A stretch of DNA of 64,000 nucleotides from Mesorhizobium sp. GTDB lineage: Bacteria; Pseudomonadota; Alphaproteobacteria; Rhizobiales; Rhizobiaceae. Position 1 is the stretch's first letter. Each line of letters begins with the position of its first letter. Made by a program: the position numbers and the translations under genes. Where the stretch lies: the NCBI GenBank assembly GCA_004017535.1, contig SAJS01000023.1, positions 1-64,000 on the forward strand, given 5' to 3'. Under the pieces are notes generated by a model. That model was not told where the DNA came from. It worked only from the letters and a program-made list of their open reading frames with translations, and ran no database searches. Shown in pieces: positions 59,867 through 64,000 of the stretch.

Positions 59867-62599
59867 TCAGGCAAAGGCGCCGTGGCAGTGCTTGTATTTC
59901 TTGCCGGAGCCGCAGGGGCAGGCTTCGTTGCGGCCGACCTTGCCCCAGGTCGCGGGGTTCTTCGGGTCGCGGTTTTCCGGAGCGACGACGGTATTCGAAT
60001 CCTGGCGCAGGAGAAGCGCGGTTTCGCCGCCCTGGAAATCGTCCTCGCCGGTGGAGCCGTCGATATGGCTGCCGAACATCTCGGGCGCCTCGGGCGGCGG
60101 CGCGTCCGCAGCCTCGCGCACCAGCTCGACGCGCATCAGCTGCGCGGTGACGGCCTGGCGCAAATTGCCCAGCATGCCCTGGAACAGCTCGAAGGCTTCG
60201 CCCTTGTATTCCTGCAGCGGGTCGCGCTGGGCGTAGCCGCGGAAGCCGACGACCGAGCGCAGATGATCGAGATTGACGATATGCTCGCGCCACAGATGAT
60301 CGAGCGTCTGCAGCACCACGGAACGCTCGACATAATTCATCACGTCGGGGCCGAAGCGATCGGCGCGCTCCTTGGCGGCGGCGTCGGCCGCGGCGGTGAT
60401 GCGCTCGCGGATGTCGTCCTCGGCGATGCCCTCTTCCTTGACCCATTCCTCGATCGGCAGGTCGAGGTTGAGGTATTGCGCCACCTCTTCCTTGAGGCCG
60501 GCGACGTTCCATTGCTCGGCATAGGCGTTTTCGGGGATGTTCTTGGCGACGATCTCCTCGATGACGCCTTCACGCATCTCGGTGATCGTCTCCGACAGGC
60601 CTTCGCCGTCCATCAGCTCGATACGCTGCTCGAACACCACCTTGCGCTGGTCGTTCGAGACGTCGTCATACTTCAACAGATTCTTGCGGATGTCGAAGTT
60701 GCGCGCCTCGACCTTCTTCTGCGCCTTCTCCAGCGCCTTGTTGATCCAGGGATGGATGATCGCTTCGTCTTCCTTGAGGCCGAGCTTCTGCAGCATGCCG
60801 TCCATGCGCTCGGAGCCGAAGATGCGCATGAGGTCATCCTGCAGCGACAGGAAGAATTTCGAGCGGCCCGGATCGCCCTGGCGGCCGGAGCGGCCACGCA
60901 GCTGGTTGTCGATGCGGCGCGATTCGTGGCGTTCGGTGGCCAGAACGTAAAGGCCGCCGGCGGCCAGCGCCTTTTCCTTCAGGCGCTCGACATCGTCGAT
61001 GATGGCCTTTTCCCGCGCCTCGCGCTCGGGTCCGGGCGGCATGTCGCCAAGCTCCTCGGCAATCCGCATCTCGGCATTGCCGCCGAGCTTGATGTCGGTG
61101 CCTCGGCCGGCCATGTTGGTGGCGATGGTGATGGCGCCGGGCTTGCCGGCCTGAGCGACGATGGACGCCTCGCGCTCATGGTGGCGGGCGTTCAGCACTT
61201 CGAAGTCCTTGATGCCTTCCTTGCGCAGGCGCTCGGCCAGTTGCTCGGATTTCTCGATCGAGGTGGTGCCGACCAGGATGGGCTGGCCACGCTCGCGCGC
61301 GTCTTTGATTTCCTTGACGATCGCCTTGTATTTCTCGTCGACCGTACGGTAGACCTCGTCGTCCTCGTCCTTGCGGGCGACCGGCAGGTTGGTCGGGATC
61401 TCGGTGACTTCGAGATTGTAGATGTTGGCGAATTCCTCGGCCTCGGTCAGCGCCGTGCCGGTCATGCCGGCGAGCTTCTTATAGAGGCGGAAATAGTTCT
61501 GGAAGGTGACGGAGGCCAGCGTCTGGTTCTCCGGCTGGATCTGGACATGCTCCTTGGCCTCGAGCGCCTGGTGCAGGCCTTCCGAATAGCGGCGTCCGGG
61601 CATCATGCGGCCGGTGAACTCGTCGATGATGACGATCTCGCCGTTGCGCACGATGTAATCGCGATCCTTCTGGAACAGCAGATGCGCCTTCAGCGCATTG
61701 TTGACGTGGTGGACGATGGCCACGTTCTCGACGTCGTAGAGCGACTCGCCCTTGAGCAAGCCCGCCGCTGTCAGCATGTTTTCGAGCTTCTCGGTTCCTT
61801 CCTCGGTGAAGATCGTCGTCTTCTGCTTCTCGTCCACCTCGTAGTCGGCCGGGCCGAGCTTCAGCATGAAGGCGTCGATGGTGTTGTACATTTCCGAGCG
61901 GTCCTCGAGCGGGCCGGAAATGATCAGCGGCGTGCGCGCCTCGTCCACCAGGATGGAATCGACCTCGTCGACGATGGCGTAGGAGTGGCCGCGCTGCACC
62001 ATCTGCGAGCGCTCATACTTCATGTTGTCGCGCAGATAGTCGAAGCCGAGCTCGTTGTTGGTGGCGTAGGTGACGTCGGAAGAATAGGCCTCGCGGCGCT
62101 CGTCGTCGGAAAGGCCGTGGACGATGATGCCGACGGTCAGGCCAAGGAATTTGTAGACGCGGCCCATCCATTCGGCGTCGCGCTTGGCGAGGTAGTCGTT
62201 GACGGTGACAACATGCACGCCCTTGCCGGCGAGCGCATTGAGGTAGACGGGCAAGGTGGCGACCAGCGTCTTGCCCTCGCCGGTGCGCATCTCGGCGATG
62301 CCGCCATTGTGCAGCACCATGCCGCCGATCAACTGGACGTCGAAAGGCCGCATGCCGAGCACGCGGCGGGCCGCCTCACGCACCGTGGCGAAGGCCGGGA
62401 CCAAGAGATCGTCGAGTGAAGCGCCGTTGGCGAGATCCTGGCGGAACTTTTGCGTGCGCCCCGCAAGCTCGGCGTCGGAAAGCGCCCGCATCTCGTTTTC
62501 CATGGCGTTGACGGCCTCGACCCTGGGCCGGGTCGACTTGACGCGCCGGTCGTTGGAAGAACCGAAAACCTTACGGGCGAGACCGCCGAGACTGACCAT
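59867..62599 (-). CDS. secA: Preprotein translocase ATPase SecA
   Basis: The motor of the Sec pathway that pushes preproteins through SecYEG. Walker A MRTGEGKT is at 104-111, and the DEAD-like and helicase motifs, including [13 protein letters not shown] and [10 protein letters not shown], follow. The C-terminal zinc-binding tail [13 protein letters not shown] at about 895-907 mediates SecB and lipid contact. The 910-residue length is normal. AGGA precedes the ATG at 62599. It is divergent from the parvulin gene. Confidence 0.97.
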   Translation of the reverse strand: MVSLGGLARKVFGSSNDRRVKSTRPRVEAVNAMENEMRALSDAELAGRTQKFRQDLANGASLDDLLVPAFATVREAARRVLGMRPFDVQLIGGMVLHNGGIAEMRTGEGKTLVATLPVYLNALAGKGVHVVTVNDYLAKRDAEWMGRVYKFLGLTVGIIVHGLSDDERREAYSSDVTYATNNELGFDYLRDNMKYERSQMVQRGHSYAIVDEVDSILVDEARTPLIISGPLEDRSEMYNTIDAFMLKLGPADYEVDEKQKTTIFTEEGTEKLENMLTAAGLLKGESLYDVENVAIVHHVNNALKAHLLFQKDRDYIVRNGEIVIIDEFTGRMMPGRRYSEGLHQALEAKEHVQIQPENQTLASVTFQNYFRLYKKLAGMTGTALTEAEEFANIYNLEVTEIPTNLPVARKDEDDEVYRTVDEKYKAIVKEIKDARERGQPILVGTTSIEKSEQLAERLRKEGIKDFEVLNARHHEREASIVAQAGKPGAITIATNMAGRGTDIKLGGNAEMRIAEELGDMPPGPEREAREKAIIDDVERLKEKALAAGGLYVLATERHESRRIDNQLRGRSGRQGDPGRSKFFLSLQDDLMRIFGSERMDGMLQKLGLKEDEAIIHPWINKALEKAQKKVEARNFDIRKNLLKYDDVSNDQRKVVFEQRIELMDGEGLSETITEMREGVIEEIVAKNIPENAYAEQWNVAGLKEEVAQYLNLDLPIEEWVKEEGIAEDDIRERITAAADAAAKERADRFGPDVMNYVERSVVLQTLDHLWREHIVNLDHLRSVVGFRGYAQRDPLQEYKGEAFELFQGMLGNLRQAVTAQLMRVELVREAADAPPPEAPEMFGSHIDGSTGEDDFQGGETALLLRQDSNTVVAPENRDPKNPATWGKVGRNEACPCGSGKKYKHCHGAFA

Positions 62600-62861
62600 C
62601 CAATGGTCCTTTCGATAGCAATTTTGGCCGTTTGCGACAGGCGCCTGGCGGGCCCATCAAATCCGCGTGAATGCGGACAAACGCAAAAAGCGCCCGGAAA
62701 ACGGTTCTGGACGCCAAGTCGTTGGACAGATAAGAGGGGGCTCAATCGATGTCAACGCCGCGTTAGCCCTATGGGCAGCGCCAAATTCCGCCACAATTCG
62801 ACTGATCTGGAACCCTTCCGCTCACGCGATCCTCATTGGCAATCCCATTGGAGTTATCTTG

Positions 62862-63782
62862 ATGTCCCTGTCGTTCCGCCGCGCCTCGCTCGCCAGCCTC
62901 GGTCTGGCCTTCGGGCTCTCGGCTCTCTGCCTGTCGCCGCTGATGGCGCAGGAGGCCAAGCCCGCGGATGCCGCCGCGCCTGCCGCTGCCCCCGCGAAGC
63001 CCGTCGATCCCAATGCCGTGGTGGCCACAATCAATGGCGAGAAGCTGACCGAGGCCGATCTTCAGCTCGCCGAAGGCGAACTCTCGCAGCAATTCGCGCA
63101 GCTGCCGCCCGATCAGCGCCGCGCGGCCGCCCTTTCGGCGGCGATCGAAATCCGCGTCATGGCCAAGAAGGCGGTCGACAGCGGCCTCGACAAGGATCCC
63201 GATTTCCAGCGCCGCATGGCTTTCCTGCAGGCGCGCGCGCTGCATGGCGAGGTCGTCGAGAAGGAAGTGGTCGACAAGGTCACGGACGCCGAAGTCCGCG
63301 CCCGCTACGATCAGGAGATCGCCAACACGCCGCCAGTCAACGAAGTGCATGCGCGTCACATCCTCGTGAAGACGAAGGAAGAGGCCGAGGCGATCATCAA
63401 GCAGCTCGACGGCGGCGCCGACTTCCAGAAGCTCGCCAACGAACACACCAACGACCCCTCGGGTAAAACGAGTGGCGGCGATCTCGGCTGGTTCGGACCG
63501 GGCCAGATGGTGCCGGAATTCGACAAGGCGGCCTTCGCGCTCGACGTCGGCAAGTACACCAAGGAGCCGGTGCAGACGCAGTTCGGCTGGCACGTCATCA
63601 AGCTCGAGGACAAGCGCGCCAAGCAGCCGCCGGCCTTCGACGACGTCAAGGACCAGGCCAAGCAGGCGGTGATCCGCGACAAGTATTTCGCCATGGTGAA
63701 GGACCTGCGCGCCGCCGCCAAGGTCGAGATCCCGGACGAGAAGCTCAAGAAGGACGTCGACACGCTGGAAGCGGGCAAGTAA
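62862..63782 (+). CDS. Periplasmic parvulin-type peptidyl-prolyl isomerase
   Basis: A 306-residue exported folding factor. The signal peptide ends near LMAQ at about residue 30, followed by an Ala/Pro-rich linker and a SurA-N-like chaperone region. The parvulin domain at about 165-255 contains VHARHILVKTKEEAEAII, SGGDLGWFGPGQMVPEF and VQTQFGWHVIKLED. The frame opens at 62667, but GGAG at about 62850 supports the ATG at 62862. The divergent secA fits a shared theme of protein export. A strong terminator follows. Confidence 0.88.
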   Translation: MSLSFRRASLASLGLAFGLSALCLSPLMAQEAKPADAAAPAAAPAKPVDPNAVVATINGEKLTEADLQLAEGELSQQFAQLPPDQRRAAALSAAIEIRVMAKKAVDSGLDKDPDFQRRMAFLQARALHGEVVEKEVVDKVTDAEVRARYDQEIANTPPVNEVHARHILVKTKEEAEAIIKQLDGGADFQKLANEHTNDPSGKTSGGDLGWFGPGQMVPEFDKAAFALDVGKYTKEPVQTQFGWHVIKLEDKRAKQPPAFDDVKDQAKQAVIRDKYFAMVKDLRAAAKVEIPDEKLKKDVDTLEAGK

Positions 63783-63806
63783 TCGGCTATCGGCCTGATT
63801 ATCGTG

Positions 63807-63836
63807 AAAAGGGCGCCGTCCGGCGCCCTTTTGCTT
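63807..63836 (+). terminator. Intrinsic terminator, probably bidirectional
   Basis: AAAAGGGCGCCG and CGGCGCCCTTTT form a stem around a 2-nt loop, followed by TTTGCTTTT-type sequence. It lies 24 bp after the isomerase stop and 6 bp before the end of the convergent TetR-type gene, so it can serve both. Confidence 0.85.
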
Positions 63837-63841
63837 TTGGT

Positions 63842-64000
63842 TCAGGCGGTCAGTATCCCCCGCGTGATGTAGCCAACGGCCGCGCGGATCGCCGCCTCGT
63901 CCTCGTCGAGCCGTCCGGTCAGCAGATGCCGCCAGGCGTAGGACGCGATCAGATCGGCGACGATCCCGGCGTCGACATCGGCCGCCACCTCGCCCCGCGC
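63842..64000 (-). CDS. TetR/AcrR-family regulator, C-terminal fragment (cut by window edge)
   Basis: The last 52 codons of a gene that continues past the right edge. The translated piece (RGEVAADVDAGIVADLIASY, then AWRHLLTGRLDEDEA) resembles the C-terminal ligand-binding helices of TetR-family regulators, with the common YAWRHLLTGR motif. The DNA-binding domain is outside the window. The stop is TGA at 63842-63844 on the minus strand. Confidence 0.62.
   Translation of the reverse strand, partial: ARGEVAADVDAGIVADLIASYAWRHLLTGRLDEDEAAIRAAVGYITRGILTA

Noticed and set aside
59804-62419. 871-codon open frame on the plus strand opposite secA
   Set aside because: It is the antisense shadow of secA. 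Long antisense frames are expected in GC-rich genes with strong third-position bias; it has no family motif and no ribosome-binding site.

Overview
The window reads as a chromosomal segment of a high-GC alphaproteobacterium of the order Hyphomicrobiales (Rhizobiales), most likely Mesorhizobium or a close relative. This is inferred from gene content and order (hisC-tyrC, ftsEX with a YdcF protein, tlpA/argH/lptM/lysA with a TIGR02302 protein, etfBA-hbdA), a CpdR-type regulator, CtrA-type and RirA-type sites, a sigF-nrsF pair and several families of intergenic palindromic repeats typical of rhizobia. No database search was possible, so the genus is a judgement.

Layout. 0.3-5.1 kb: histidine/tyrosine biosynthesis (hisC, tyrC), a PfkB kinase, a DUF2125 protein and a ChaC-type gamma-glutamylcyclotransferase. 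5.3-12.4 kb: an aldo/keto reductase, a LysE exporter, PlsC, a divergent LysR/PNPOx-like pair, a YdcF protein and ftsX-ftsE, with a CtrA-type box in front of ftsE. 12.4-16.7 kb: a membrane protein, hpt, a CpdR-like receiver, an EamA transporter, a LysR regulator and a VOC protein. 16.7-25.3 kb: TIGR02302 protein, threonine/serine dehydratase, lysA, lptM, argH, tlpA and an EEP-family protein. 25.5-30.7 kb: a complete glycerol-3-phosphate uptake operon (ugpBAEC) plus a phosphodiesterase. 30.7-31.5 kb: a VapBC toxin-antitoxin with its own palindromic operator. 31.5-35.3 kb: an Fe(3+) ABC importer (fbpABC) with a RirA-like operator. 35.4-38.8 kb: an ECF sigma factor and NrsF anti-sigma factor with a matching autoregulatory promoter, then a PAS/GGDEF protein. 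38.8-41.6 kb: hbdA and etfA/etfB with a predicted small RNA between them. 41.7-50.5 kb: rhomboid protease, ATP:cob(I)alamin adenosyltransferase, HIG1-like protein, SDR, BrkB, DMT transporter, GluQ-RS, AlkA, HNH nuclease, DsbB, YqaA and tRNA-Leu(CAA). 50.5-55.2 kb: a tightly packed four-gene operon (flippase, GNAT/FemAB-like protein, exported creatininase-family protein, exported beta-propeller). 55.3-59.9 kb: a block bounded by inverted repeat copies, holding a small exported protein, a DUF1127-like protein, a DUF4242 protein and a LuxR-type AAA regulator. 59.9-64 kb: secA, a parvulin-type isomerase and the 3' end of a TetR-family gene.

Most of the window is housekeeping. The less ordinary items are: the flippase-GNAT-creatininase-propeller operon; the predicted antisense-oriented sRNA between etfA and hbdA; the SigF-NrsF module, whose promoter and cysteines both match the Caulobacter model; terminator-like hairpins placed after both substrate-binding-protein genes; an orphan minus-strand terminator in front of an EamA gene; and at least five families of palindromic or mosaic repeats. 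No CRISPR array, prophage, insertion sequence or replication origin was seen.
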